This document shows, piece by piece, positions 17,105 through 26,700 of a stretch of 64,000 nt of DNA. Below the pieces are notes generated by a model. That model was not told the origin of the DNA. It saw nothing but the letters and a program-made list of their open reading frames with translations, and ran no database searches. The position numbers and the translations under genes were made by a program. The DNA comes from Bacteroidales bacterium (lineage in GTDB: Bacteria > Bacteroidota > Bacteroidia > Bacteroidales > UBA932). Every line of letters starts with the position of its first letter. Position 1 is the first letter of the stretch. The stretch is from the NCBI GenBank assembly GCA_023667095.1, contig JAMPAT010000001.1:188803-252802 (forward strand), read 5' to 3'.

Positions 17105-18184
17105 ATGGGACACTTGTACCGTGCTGCCGTCATCTGCCTGATCGCATGCGGAAGCCTTTCGCTCCTTGCGCAGAACAGGGCTGACCCGCAGCGTCTCCAG
17201 GACAAGGATTCTTTTTCCATGATTCTTCTCGGGGACCCGCAGGGATATACAAAGTATGACATATATCAGCCGATCTTTGAGCTTTGCACAGCCTGGATTG
17301 CTGACAATGTGCCAAATCTGAACATCAGGGCGGTACTTTGCACGGGTGACCTTGTCGAACAGAACGAGAGCTTTGTCCAGGATGACAGGATGGTCAACCA
17401 GACCAGCAGGGAGATGTGGGAGTCAGCCTCACGCTCCCTTGCCCGTCTGGACGGGAAAGTCCCGTATGTCATCTCTCCCGGCAACCATGACTATGGCTAC
17501 AGACGTTCGGAGAACGGGATGACCCATTTCCCTGAATATTTCCCTTTTGAGAGGAACCCGTGCTGGAGGGATATCTGTGTAGCTGCATATCCCAACAGGA
17601 ACGGCATAATGTCCATAGAGAATGCAGCCTTTGAACTTGAAGATGCCAACTGGGGCAGCCTTCTCATTGTCACTACCGAGTTCGCCCCCCGCGATGAAGT
17701 CCTTGACTGGGTGTCAGGGCTGATTTCGCAGGAAAGGTACAGGAACCATAAGGTTATTTTCATGACGCATTCATTCCTGTATGAGAATACGGCTGAGAGA
17801 ACTGACAATGAAAGCTACGCCATAGCTCCGCGCAACTGGGGCAAGGCTGTATGGGAAAAGCTTGTCTCCAGATCCTCCAATATCGTGCTTGTCATCTGCG
17901 GGCACAAGGGACATCCGGGAGGATTCAATGACTCTGTCGCCTACAGGGTAGACAAGAATGCCGCAGGGCGTCCAGTGCACCAGATGATGTTCAATGTCCA
18001 GGCCATCGGCGGAGGATGGGACGGAAACGGTGGAGACGGATGGCTCCGCATCCTTGAATTCATGCCTGACGGAAGGACCATAAAGGTACGTACCTATTCC
18101 CCTCTGTTCGGCATCTCCCCGTCTACCAGGCATCTGGCCAACAGGACGGACAGCTTTGACCAGTTTGACATGGTAATAAAATAA
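17105..18184 (+). CDS. Secreted calcineurin-like metallophosphoesterase
   Basis: 359 aa from the ATG at 17105, 4 nt after the GH20 stop; this start gives a signal peptide (VICLIACGSLSLLAQ), while an upstream start would overlap GH20. The metallophosphoesterase metal-binding motifs are present in order: ILLGDPQGYTKYD, CTGDLVEQNE, SPGNHDYGYR, IFMTHSFLYE and VICGHKGHPGGF. It should hydrolyse a phosphate mono- or diester in the periplasm or at the surface. Its place between a hexosaminidase and a NagX-like protein suggests action on a phosphorylated glycan or its breakdown product, but that is inference. Confidence 0.9.
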   Translation: MGHLYRAAVICLIACGSLSLLAQNRADPQRLQDKDSFSMILLGDPQGYTKYDIYQPIFELCTAWIADNVPNLNIRAVLCTGDLVEQNESFVQDDRMVNQTSREMWESASRSLARLDGKVPYVISPGNHDYGYRRSENGMTHFPEYFPFERNPCWRDICVAAYPNRNGIMSIENAAFELEDANWGSLLIVTTEFAPRDEVLDWVSGLISQERYRNHKVIFMTHSFLYENTAERTDNESYAIAPRNWGKAVWEKLVSRSSNIVLVICGHKGHPGGFNDSVAYRVDKNAAGRPVHQMMFNVQAIGGGWDGNGGDGWLRILEFMPDGRTIKVRTYSPLFGISPSTRHLANRTDSFDQFDMVIK

Positions 18185-18194
18185 TTCAGAAATT

Positions 18195-19304
18195 ATGCAA
18201 CAGAAATCCGGACGCCTCATGTCCATAGATGCCCTGAGAGGCTTCGACATGCTTTTCATAATGGGCTTCACAGGCCTTGTCATCAATATCTGCAAGCTTT
18301 TCCCGTCAGGGGCCGAATGCTGGCTTGCAAAGACAATGAAGCATGTCCCTTGGGACGGGCTTACCCACCACGATACGATTTTTCCGCTCTTCCTCTTCAT
18401 CGCAGGACTGTCATTCCCGTTCTCATTTGCAAAGCAGAGGGAACAGGGCAAGCCGATGAAGGATATAGTCCTGAAGATTTTCAGACGCGGCCTTACACTT
18501 GTCTGCCTCGGCATAATCTGCAATGGCTTACTGAGGTTTGACTTCGCCAATCTCCGTATTGCCAGCGTGCTTGGCAGGATCGGTCTCGCATGGATGTTTG
18601 CTGCGCTTCTGTATGTCTATTTCAAGCCGGCAGCCCGCGCTGTCATAGCGGCAGTAATCCTGGTTGCCTATTGGCTTCTGATCTGCTACGTGCCTGCCCC
18701 TGACGTACCGGGCGGAGACCCTCTTTCCATGCAGGGCTGTTTTGTTGGGTATGTGGACAGGATTCTTCTGCCGGGACGTCTGATATATGACGGAGGACGT
18801 TTTGACCCTGAAGGGCTGCTGAGCACAGTCCCGTCAATTGTGACAGCAATGCTTGGAATGTTTACAGGTGAGTTTGTGCGCTCCGGGAAGCTGGATGGGG
18901 CAAAGAAGGCTGGATATATGGGCATTGCCTCCCTGGTCCTGCTTGCAGCCGGGCTTCTGTGGAGCCTTGTCTTCCCTCTCAACAAGATGCTGTGGAGCAG
19001 TTCTTTCGTGCTGGTTGTCGGAGCCTATTCACTCGCCCTGTTTGCACTGTTCTATTATATAATAGATGTGAAGGGGTATCAGAGGTGGACATTCTTTTTC
19101 CGTGTAATAGGGATGAACTCCATAACTATCTATGTGGCCCAGAGCATAATAGATTTCAATAAGATTGACCGTTTCTTCCTCGGAGGGCTGGCCGACATGC
19201 TGCCTCCTGAGTGGGGCGCGGTTGTCCTTAGTGCCGGATATGTCGCAGCCTGCTGGCTATTCCTCTATTTCCTCTACAGGAAACAGGTATTCCTCAAAGT
19301 CTAA
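18195..19304 (+). CDS. NagX/HGSNAT-like multi-pass membrane protein (DUF5009/COG4299)
   Basis: 369 aa with about ten membrane segments. The N-terminal signature RLMSIDALRGFDMLFIMGF, the WDGLTHHDTIFPLFLFIAGL segment (with the HD/H residues linked to acetyl transfer in HGSNAT relatives) and FFRVIGMNSITIYVAQSIID identify the heparan-alpha-glucosaminide N-acetyltransferase-like family, which includes NagX of GlcNAc-utilisation loci. It starts 10 nt after the phosphoesterase gene and ends the locus. Transport or acetylation of amino sugars is the family expectation; activity is not established. Confidence 0.85.
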   Translation: MQQKSGRLMSIDALRGFDMLFIMGFTGLVINICKLFPSGAECWLAKTMKHVPWDGLTHHDTIFPLFLFIAGLSFPFSFAKQREQGKPMKDIVLKIFRRGLTLVCLGIICNGLLRFDFANLRIASVLGRIGLAWMFAALLYVYFKPAARAVIAAVILVAYWLLICYVPAPDVPGGDPLSMQGCFVGYVDRILLPGRLIYDGGRFDPEGLLSTVPSIVTAMLGMFTGEFVRSGKLDGAKKAGYMGIASLVLLAAGLLWSLVFPLNKMLWSSSFVLVVGAYSLALFALFYYIIDVKGYQRWTFFFRVIGMNSITIYVAQSIIDFNKIDRFFLGGLADMLPPEWGAVVLSAGYVAACWLFLYFLYRKQVFLKV

Positions 19305-19307
19305 AAG

Positions 19308-19394
19308 ACCAACCTGGCACGCCAATATGCCTCATAATGCATATGTTAAATACAAACGGTGCAGGTTGGTCACAATATCTGCCAACCTGCACCG
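19308..19394. terminator. Three-arm inverted repeat between convergent genes
   Basis: Arm B (19357-19369) forms a perfect 13-bp stem with arm C (19382-19394; 12-nt loop). Arm A (19308-19320) can instead pair with arm B over 12 bp with one bulged base. The two structures are mutually exclusive. There is no strong T-tract. It starts 4 nt after the NagX-like stop and precedes the cysS 3' end (19488) on the other strand, so transcript-end function is likely. Confidence 0.55.
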
Positions 19395-19487
19395 CCTTAT
19401 TGCTTATCTATGTACTTCCGGAATATTTTTACAAATTCCCTGGGTCACCAGTACCGCTATCCAGCCTTCTGATGGTTACCCCGGGTG

Positions 19488-21056
19488 CTATTCCAGGGTC
19501 CACTCCACAGTGCCGTCCTTGGTGTCCTTTATCTGGATACCGATGGCCTTGAGCTCATCACGGATGCGGTCAGAGGTAGCCCAGTCCTTTGCTGCCTTTG
19601 CAGCCTTCCTCTGCTCCAGTACAAGGCCCATAAGCCCGTCAATTGTCTTAGTCGCCTTGCCGCCTTCGTTGCTCTCGTCTTTCAGGCCGAGCACGCCGGA
19701 GACAATGTCATCGAACAGCTGTAGCAATGTCGCGAAGTCGCCTTTTGACAGCGTGACCTTCCTGTCTTTTGCCGAATTGATTATGCGCACTGCATCAAAG
19801 ATATGCGAAAGCGCGACCGGCGTGTTCATGTCATCACACAGCGACTCATACACATTGTCAAAAATCTTGCGTACCTCCTCTGAGTCTGCGGTGCAGGTTT
19901 CCGGTGCGGTAGCTGTGTTGAACTCACCGTATGCCATCTCGTACACCTTGTGTCCGCGTGTTCCGGTAGAAACTGATTCAACTCCTGCTGCAGCGGCGAG
20001 TTCCCTTAGGTCCTTTGCTGCCTGGAGTACCTTCTTGAGGCCTTTCTCCGCTGCCTGCAGTGCCTCGTTGCTGAAATCGAGCGTACTGCGGTAGTGTGCC
20101 TGCAGGATGAAGAACCTGATTGTCATCGGCGAATAAGCCTGCTCAAGCAGCTTGTGTGTCCCTGTGAACAGTTCCTCAAGAGTGATGAAGTTGCCCAGTG
20201 ACTTGCCCATCTTCTTGCCGTTGATGGTTATCATGTTGTTGTGCATCCAGTATCTTACTCCGCCGGTTCCGCGCGATGCTGTGTTCTGTGCAAGCTCGCA
20301 TTCATGGTGAGGGAACATCAGGTCCATTCCGCCTCCGTGGATGTCGAATTCCTTCCCGAGATATTTCTCGCTCATTGCAGAGCACTCCAGATGCCAGCCC
20401 GGGAAACCCTCGCTCCATGGTGAAGGCCACCTCATGATATGCTCCGGCGAAGCCTTTTTCCACAATGCGAAATCATACGGTGCATGCTTGTCCTCCTGGC
20501 CGTCCAGGCTGCGTGTCCCCTCGCGTGTCTCGTCAAGGGTACGTCCGGACAATATTCCGTATCTGTGGTCCCTGTCATATTTCTGTACATCGAAATATAT
20601 TGAGCCGTTGCTTTCGTAGGCATATCCTGCCTCAAGGATTTTCTTCACAAGCGCAATCTGCTCGATGATATGTCCTGAGGCCCTCGGCTCTATTGACGGT
20701 GGAGCGACATTCAGTGCCTCCATCGCCTGGTGGTAGCGCAGTGTGTATTCCTGCACGACCTCCATAGGCTCCAGCTGCTCCAGGCGTGCCTTCTTTGCAA
20801 TCTTGTCCTCTCCCTCGTCCGCATCCTGCTCAAGGTGTCCGACATCGGTTATGTTCCTTACGTACCTTACCTTGTAGCCGAGATGCCTCAGGAGCTTCAC
20901 CAGGACATCGTAGGTCACTCCTGGCCTTGCATGCCCGAGATGTGCATCCCCATAGACTGTCGGACCGCAGACATACAGCCCTGCATGCCCTGGGTTGACA
21001 GGGACGAAAAGTTCCTTCTTATGTGTCAGTGTATCGGTAATATACAAGTCTTTCAT
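19488..21056 (-). CDS. cysS: Cysteine-tRNA ligase
   Basis: 522 aa, slightly long for the family. Class I aminoacyl-tRNA synthetase charging tRNA(Cys) in the cytoplasm. The HIGH motif reads HLGH ([20 protein letters not shown]), the KMSKS motif reads KMGKS ([20 protein letters not shown]), and zinc ligands lie in [15 protein letters not shown] and HHECELAQ. The C-terminal DALR-type anticodon domain carries an extra stretch around [14 protein letters not shown]. The promoter (21098-21128, minus) lies inside one copy of a 30-bp direct repeat. It is transcribed alone, convergent with the glycan locus. Confidence 0.97.
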   Translation of the reverse strand: MKDLYITDTLTHKKELFVPVNPGHAGLYVCGPTVYGDAHLGHARPGVTYDVLVKLLRHLGYKVRYVRNITDVGHLEQDADEGEDKIAKKARLEQLEPMEVVQEYTLRYHQAMEALNVAPPSIEPRASGHIIEQIALVKKILEAGYAYESNGSIYFDVQKYDRDHRYGILSGRTLDETREGTRSLDGQEDKHAPYDFALWKKASPEHIMRWPSPWSEGFPGWHLECSAMSEKYLGKEFDIHGGGMDLMFPHHECELAQNTASRGTGGVRYWMHNNMITINGKKMGKSLGNFITLEELFTGTHKLLEQAYSPMTIRFFILQAHYRSTLDFSNEALQAAEKGLKKVLQAAKDLRELAAAAGVESVSTGTRGHKVYEMAYGEFNTATAPETCTADSEEVRKIFDNVYESLCDDMNTPVALSHIFDAVRIINSAKDRKVTLSKGDFATLLQLFDDIVSGVLGLKDESNEGGKATKTIDGLMGLVLEQRKAAKAAKDWATSDRIRDELKAIGIQIKDTKDGTVEWTLE

Positions 21057-21083
21057 GCTAAAAACATATAATATGAAAATGTG

Positions 21084-21113
21084 TCAACAAAACTTCGCGA
21101 AGATAGATATTTT
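21084..21113. repeat. 30-bp direct repeat, left copy (contains cysS -7 box)
   Basis: Identical at 29 of 30 positions to 23068-23097, in the same orientation. The only difference is C versus T in the CTTCGCG/CTTTGCG part. The two copies bound the AT-rich protease/lipoprotein segment. The left copy carries the -7 element of cysS on the minus strand. Confidence 0.9.
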
Positions 21114-21128
21114 AAAATTGGGAACAAA
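21098..21128 (-). promoter_or_regulatory. cysS promoter
   Basis: On the minus strand: TTTG (21128-21125), exactly 19 nt, then TATCTTCG (21105-21098), one mismatch from TAnnTTTG. The -7 box is inside the 30-bp repeat, whereas the -33 box lies outside it in the inserted segment. The start codon is 42 nt downstream. Confidence 0.7.
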
Positions 21129-21276
21129 GAAAATTTTTACCTGTGCAATCGTCATTTTATATGGTTGTGGAGTGTGCCACGTTCCGCTTGTAAAAGTCAG
21201 ATTTGATATAAACTTTAAATAAGATGAAAGTTGCGGACAACTTAGCACAGAATGACTCTCCAAACAATGAAAACTA

Positions 21277-21306
21277 TTGTCATTCAAATTATTTTTATTA
21301 TTTTTG
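21277..21306 (+). promoter_or_regulatory. Promoter of the C10 protease gene
   Basis: TTG (21277-21279), 19-nt spacer, TATTTTTG (21299-21306), a full match to TAnnTTTG. The predicted leader is about 90 nt. The remainder of the AT-rich 21057-21400 gap shows no further gene. Confidence 0.55.
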
Positions 21307-21400
21307 GAGCAAATGCTGCGATTTGCAGCAAAAGGTTCTGTTGGCATAGCATGTCTTTAGTTCCACAATGAAAACTGATAACCTTTAAAATGTTGTTGCC

Positions 21401-22647
21401 ATGAAAAAAATGTTTTTTTTCGCCGTACTGTTGGCCTCTTGTTCTGCAATTGGGGATAATTTGCAAGTGGAGAGCCATGACAAAGAATCAAACCTGATTA
21501 CTCCAGATGAAGCTGTGTCGAATTTATTGCAATTTGTCGAAACTCATAATGGAGTAACAACAAAAGTGTCTGATGTCTTGGGACTTGACATCCGTGATAT
21601 TGAAACATTTGGCGGGATACAACTTCATCCTGGAACAAAGGCAGCTTCAGCTACCGGATTGCCTGATACTTTGGTCTATATTGCCAATCTGAATGACGGC
21701 TTTGCCGTAATGTCCGCTAACAGGAAACTGGATTATGATGTGTTTTGTGTAACGGAGTCTGGGGAGTTGCATGCTGAAGATTTTGTTTCCGCATATGAAA
21801 AATTATGTGTGACCAAAGGCGATATGCTTGATGAAGAGGTAAGTAAAATGTATCAAGGAGAAGAAATCGTTTCTTCAATCCTGTTGTCTTCAATTATAAA
21901 TAATTATTATACGGAAATAGCTGATACTGTGAATACCGGTGAAATGTATCCGGATAATCCTCCTGTCCCGAAGAAGTATGGGCCTTTTATCAAGACAAAA
22001 TGGTCTAATACTAACATCGCTCCATTTAATTCATATACTCCTGATAATGCAGTGCCTGGGTGTGTGTCAATAGCTGTAGCTCAGATAATGGAATGTAACA
22101 GATGTTCCAATACGATGAATTTTAATGGTGTAGAGTGTAATTGGGATGATATGGAGACAGTGTGTAGATATGACAATATTTATTATTATGGTACGGCAGC
22201 TGCACAAGCGCAAGTTGGTAATTTTATTTGTCAGATAGGGAAAAAGGAAAATTGTTATATCAGATATGATAATGGCAGCTGGGCGATGGCTGATGGAGCG
22301 AAAAGGACTTTTTCAAACTATGGATACAGAAATGTCACTAAGCGTACAGGGTTTGCATTGGCTGACCAGAAAGCAGTTTCTTCTCAGCTTAAAGCCGGCA
22401 GGCCTGTGTATATGGGGGATGTGCTCCTAAGACTACGACTGATGGGCATGCTTGGGTCATAGACGGCTTGACCGGGAATTATTATCACATTAATTGGGGT
22501 TGGGGTGGAGCAAGCGACGGATATTATGTGATAGGGTGTTTCAATACATCAGAGAGAAAATCATCCGATATTTTTTATGACTGCAATAAAGAAGAAGTGC
22601 AGCATAATTACACATGGACCTATAGAATTGTTTTGTATGAACTGTAA
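21401..22647 (+). pseudogene. C10-family (streptopain-like) cysteine protease, frameshifted
   Basis: The first frame gives 353 aa and stops at 22462. The reading continues in the +1 frame to a stop at 22645-22647. SPII-like signal (AVLLASC), a propeptide region (LITPDEAVSNLLQFVETHNG, VYIANLNDGFAVMSANRKLD) and the catalytic Cys in VPGCVSIAVAQIM precede the break. The catalytic His ([12 protein letters not shown]) and the [12 protein letters not shown] segment follow it. The break lies at a five-G run (22414-22418); one extra G would restore GGCAPK. So it is a broken gene, a phase-variable one, or a base-call error. C10 enzymes are secreted proteases of Bacteroides and streptococci. The gene is clearly more AT-rich than its flanks. 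Confidence 0.88.
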
Positions 22648-22657
22648 TGTGATAAAA

Positions 22658-23044
22658 ATGAAACGGATATTCCTGTTGCTTTCAGTTTCGTTGATTGTAT
22701 GTGGCTGCATTGGAAAGATAAAGAGTATGGGCTTTTCCAAAAGCGAAATCGTGTTTTCTGATGAAGCATCGTCAGACATTGTCTATAGCGATGTCCCTGC
22801 TGCCTTGGATGTGCTTAAGGAGGACGATACACCTGATTATGGATTCCCTTCTGAAGAAAACAGGACTCATGTTGAGGGAAACTGGGTTACAGTTACTATT
22901 GCCAATGAAAACCAAATATCTGTTCAGGTCTCAGAAAATGTATCCGGCCAGACCAGAACGGCTGTTGTCAGTTTTCGGGGTCGCCAAAATCCAAATTATA
23001 TTGATTCGATTCATATCATTCAAACTGCTGAATACGGTGATTAA
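22658..23044 (+). CDS. Small lipoprotein with BACON-like beta domain
   Basis: 128 aa from the ATG at 22658 (an earlier start inside the protease 3' end would spoil the signal peptide). SPII signal with lipobox LIVCGC. The C-terminal half (WVTVTIANENQISVQVSENV, SGQTRTAVVSFRGRQN, SIHIIQTAEYGD) resembles BACON-type beta-sandwich domains. It lies 10 nt after the C10 protease reading frame and is equally AT-rich. In Bacteroides, C10 proteases are often paired with small inhibitor proteins, so an inhibitor or accessory role is possible, but nothing in the sequence proves it. Confidence 0.6.
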   Translation: MKRIFLLLSVSLIVCGCIGKIKSMGFSKSEIVFSDEASSDIVYSDVPAALDVLKEDDTPDYGFPSEENRTHVEGNWVTVTIANENQISVQVSENVSGQTRTAVVSFRGRQNPNYIDSIHIIQTAEYGD

Positions 23045-23067
23045 TCAATGATGCCGTAATCCGGCTT

Positions 23068-23097
23068 TCAACAAAACTTTGCGAAGATAGATATTTT
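23068..23097. repeat. 30-bp direct repeat, right copy
   Basis: 29 of 30 positions match 21084-21113. Here the minus-strand TATCTTCG box is present but no TTTG lies 19 nt upstream, so this copy is not a functional cysS-type promoter. It lies 18 nt before the -33 box of the purE promoter. Confidence 0.9.
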
Positions 23098-23114
23098 TTA
23101 CTGTAAATTACCTA

Positions 23115-23144
23115 TTGAAGACGTGGAAAATTTGACTACCTTTG
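23115..23144 (+). promoter_or_regulatory. Promoter of the purine operon
   Basis: TTG (23115-23117), 19-nt spacer, TACCTTTG (23137-23144). The predicted leader of about 108 nt before purE contains a 5'-proximal GCGCC...GGCGC hairpin (about 23144-23165), a CTGC...GCAG hairpin and a purine-rich stretch. No known riboswitch was recognised. Confidence 0.65.
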
Positions 23145-23258
23145 CGCCTGTTTTGTGACGGGCGCAGTCTGCCGGATATGAGCAGGTCGAAAGGAAGGGG
23201 GGCATTGACTCCTGCACAGAATACAGCCAGCGGTATCTTACTCGCAAAGCAAATATAT

Positions 23259-23726
23259 ATGAAAGTTGGAATCATCATGGGCTCTACCAGCGACCTTGAC
23301 GTAATGTCAGCTGCGATAGAGACACTTGCCGAATTTGGAGTCGAATTCGAGAAGCGTGTCATAAGCGCGCACAGGACTCCCGACCTGATGTTTGAATACG
23401 CCAGGACTGCAAAGGAACGTGGTATAGACGTGATTATTGCTGGGGCAGGCGGAGCCGCACATGTAGCTGGTGTAGTGGCCGGACTTACAACGGTACCCGT
23501 AATCGGTGTCCCGATCAGGACCCAGACGATGGGAGGGCTTGACTCCCTTCTCTCAATAGTACAGATGCCGGGCGGCGTACCTGTCGCCACAGTCGCTATC
23601 AATGGTGCAAAGAATGCTGCGCTTCTTGCAGTGTCCATGCTCGCGATCCATGACGATGAACTCGGGCAGAAACTTGTCGAATACAGAAAGAAACAGACAG
23701 AAAAAGTTTTGAATTCTGAAATCTAA
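23259..23726 (+). CDS. purE: N5-carboxyaminoimidazole ribonucleotide mutase
   Basis: 155 aa from the ATG at 23259; a longer frame upstream overlaps the promoter leader and is not credible. Class I PurE: converts N5-CAIR to CAIR in purine synthesis. Motifs: [30 protein letters not shown] with the catalytic His, [16 protein letters not shown], and [20 protein letters not shown]. First gene of the purE-purL-purC-purF-purM-purH run. purK, its usual partner, is not next to it and is not in the window. Confidence 0.96.
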   Translation: MKVGIIMGSTSDLDVMSAAIETLAEFGVEFEKRVISAHRTPDLMFEYARTAKERGIDVIIAGAGGAAHVAGVVAGLTTVPVIGVPIRTQTMGGLDSLLSIVQMPGGVPVATVAINGAKNAALLAVSMLAIHDDELGQKLVEYRKKQTEKVLNSEI

Positions 23727-23739
23727 TTGCTGAAATTCA

Positions 23740-26700
23740 ATGGAAAACTACCGCATTTTCGTAGAAAAGTATCCGGAATTCCAGGTTGAGGCAGGCAGTT
23801 TGAGGACTGAGTTGAACGAGAATCTTCAGCTCAGCCTTGAGTCGTTGCGTCTGCTCAATGTGTATGACCTTTTCGGATTTACCCCGGAATTATTGGAAAA
23901 GAGCCGCTACAGTGTCTTTGGTGAAACCGTGACAGACATGGTCACTGACGAATGTGACCTTGACGGCAAGAAATATATAGCAGTCGAATACCTCCCTGGC
24001 CAGTTCGACCAGAGGGCTGCATCTGCAGTTGACTGCGTAAGGCTTATTGACCCTGAGGCGGATGTACGCATCAAGAGCTCAAGGCTCCTTGTCCTCGATG
24101 GAAATGTCTCCGATGATGACATTGCCAGGATCAAGCATTATGTCATCAACGCTGTGGAATCCCGTGAGAAGGATCTCGCAAAATTGAGCGACACCGAGCA
24201 TGCAGCAGTGAAGCCTGTGCCTGTCCTCGAGGGGCTGACTGCGCTCAAGGATGAGGAACTTGCACCTTATTGCAGGAATATGGGGCTGGCCATGAACGCC
24301 GATGACCTCCGTGAGGTAGTCAACTATTTTAGCAGGGAGGGACGTGACCCGTCAGAGACCGAACTCCGTATCCTTGACACATACTGGAGCGACCACTGCC
24401 GCCACACGACATTCACGACAGTGCTCCAGGATGTAGAGGTTGAGGATTCATTCATAAAGAATGATATAGATGACACATATTCGCTGTACCTGAAGATCCG
24501 CAGGGAACTCGGACGCGAAGCCAAGGACATCTGCCTGATGGACCTTGCGACTGTAGGCGCACGCTATCTCAAGTCAAAGGGGCTTCTCGATGACATGGAG
24601 GTCAGCGAGGAGAACAATGCCTGCAGCATATATGTGGATGTTGATGTCACTGACAATGGGGAGGATACACGTACAGAACGCTGGCTGCTCCAGTTCAAGA
24701 ACGAGACACACAACCATCCGACAGAGATTGAACCTTTCGGAGGAGCTGCGACATGTCTCGGAGGTGCAATCCGTGACCCTCTTTCCGGCAGAAGCTATGT
24801 CTACCAGGCGATGAGGCTCACCGGTGCAGGAGACCTGTGGAGGGAAGTCAAGGACACCCGTCCGGGAAAGCTCCCCCAGAAGGTCATCAGCCGCAAGGCA
24901 GCCTATGGATATTCAAGCTATGGCAACCAGATAGGACTGGCCACAACCAATGTCCACGAGATGCTGCACCCTGGATATGAGGCCAAAAGGCTTGAAATAG
25001 GTGCTGTCGTGGGAGCCGTAAAGGCGGAGAATGTACGCCGCGAAAGCCCTGCGGCAGGGGATGTGATACTTCTGCTCGGGGGACGTACAGGACGTGACGG
25101 TATCGGAGGTGCCACAGGCTCTTCAAAGGAACATACAGAGGCGTCGCTTGAGACATGCGGAAGCGAGGTGCAGAAAGGAAATGCACCTGAGGAGAGAAAG
25201 CTCCAGAGGCTGTTCCGCCGTCCGGAGGTTACCAGGCTCATAAAGAAATCCAATGACTTCGGTGCAGGCGGTGTAAGTGTCGCGATAGGAGAGCTTGCAG
25301 ACGGCCTTGACATATATCTTGACCGTGTGCCTGTAAAATATAGCGGCCTGAACTCGACTGAACTTGCAATAAGCGAGTCCCAGGAAAGGATGGCTGTGGT
25401 AATTGAGGCAAAGGACAGGGAAGAATTCGAGAAATATTGTGCATCGGAGAATGTTGAGGTCACATACGTGGCAGATGTGACAGACACTGCACGCCTGAGG
25501 ATGTACAGCGGTGACAAGATGATAGTTGACCTTTCAAGGGAGTTCATTGACAGTGCAGGGGCGAAGCATTTTGCTGCGGCAACCGTAAGCCCGGTTGGGC
25601 AGAAGGATCCTTTCTGCTGGACAGGTGATGCCGATGAGACGGAGGATGCCATAATTGCCAGGGAACTCTCTGACAGGAGGCAGTCTCTCCAGAAAGGTCT
25701 TATAGAGATGTTCGACTCCACAATCGGACGTTCTACAGTGCTTATGCCTTTCGGCGGTGCCCTTCAGACAACACCTGTGCAGGTTTCCGTACAGAAGCTT
25801 CCTGTAGACGGATATACTGATACGGCATCTGTGATGGCGTGGGGATGTGACCCTTATCTGAGCAGCTGGAGCCCTTACCATGGTGCTGCATACGCTGTAG
25901 TTGACGCTTGTGCAAAGGTTGTTGCAGCAGGAGGAGACTTCTCAAAAATGAGATTCTCATATCAGGAGTATTTCCAGAGGATGTCTGCGGACAGGCACAC
26001 ATGGGGACTTCCTCTCAGTGCTCTTCTCGGTGCATTGAAGATGCAGCTTGCCCTCGGCCTGCCTTCAATCGGCGGCAAGGATTCAATGAGCGGAACATTC
26101 GAGGACATAAACGTACCTCCGACACTTGCAGCATTCGGTATCACAACCGTTGATGCCAACGATGTGATTTCACCTGAATTCAAATGGGAGGGCAACAGGC
26201 TGTATCTCATCAGGCACACCCCTCTGGATAACATGATGCCTGACACAGACCAGCTGAAAAGGAACTGGGAATACATCCACGGACGCATAGTGGACGGTAC
26301 AATAGTCTCTGCATACGCTGTAGGACTTGACTCAGTTGCCGGCTCTCTCGCAAAGATGTCTTTTGGAAATGCATTCGGAATCGATGTCAAGGCAGACAAG
26401 GGGACACTTTTCGGGAAATACTATGGCTCAATCGTTGTCGAGAGCCAGGAAGCACTCGATTTCGAGAATGCAGTCCTGCTCGGTGAAGTGACGGAAGGAG
26501 AGGACGGTATGCTCCATATCAATGGCAAGAGCATAGATATATTTGAGATGATGGAGCTGTCAGACATGGATTTCAATGAAATATATCCTTCTGTCTGCGA
26601 ACCTCAGCACAGGAAACTTGTCCCGTCAGGGCTTGAAAACATAAAGCCTCTCCAGGTGAAGAAGGCAGAGCTTAAATATAAGGGCGAGCCTGTGGAGACG

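Noticed and set aside
17771..18550. 259-aa minus-strand frame spanning the phosphoesterase and NagX-like genes
   Set aside because: It crosses two well-supported plus-strand genes and shows no recognisable domain.
19165..20094. 309-aa open frame on the plus strand across the cysS region
   Set aside because: It lies opposite cysS and overlaps the NagX-like gene in another frame. Its Ser/Pro-rich translation has no domain features, while the minus-strand reading gives complete synthetase motifs.
20150..20220. KMGKS in place of KMSKS in CysS as evidence of an inactive enzyme
   Set aside because: Substitution at the third position is common in active class I synthetases, and all zinc and HIGH-type residues are intact.
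23142..23258. N-terminal extension of PurE
   Set aside because: The extra 39 codons begin at the -7 box and translate to a sequence not found in PurE; the ATG at 23259 starts exactly at the family N-terminus.
24918..25721. 267-aa minus-strand frame inside purL
   Set aside because: Low-complexity Ser/Pro-rich translation opposite conserved AIRS-domain codons; a shadow of the high-GC third positions.
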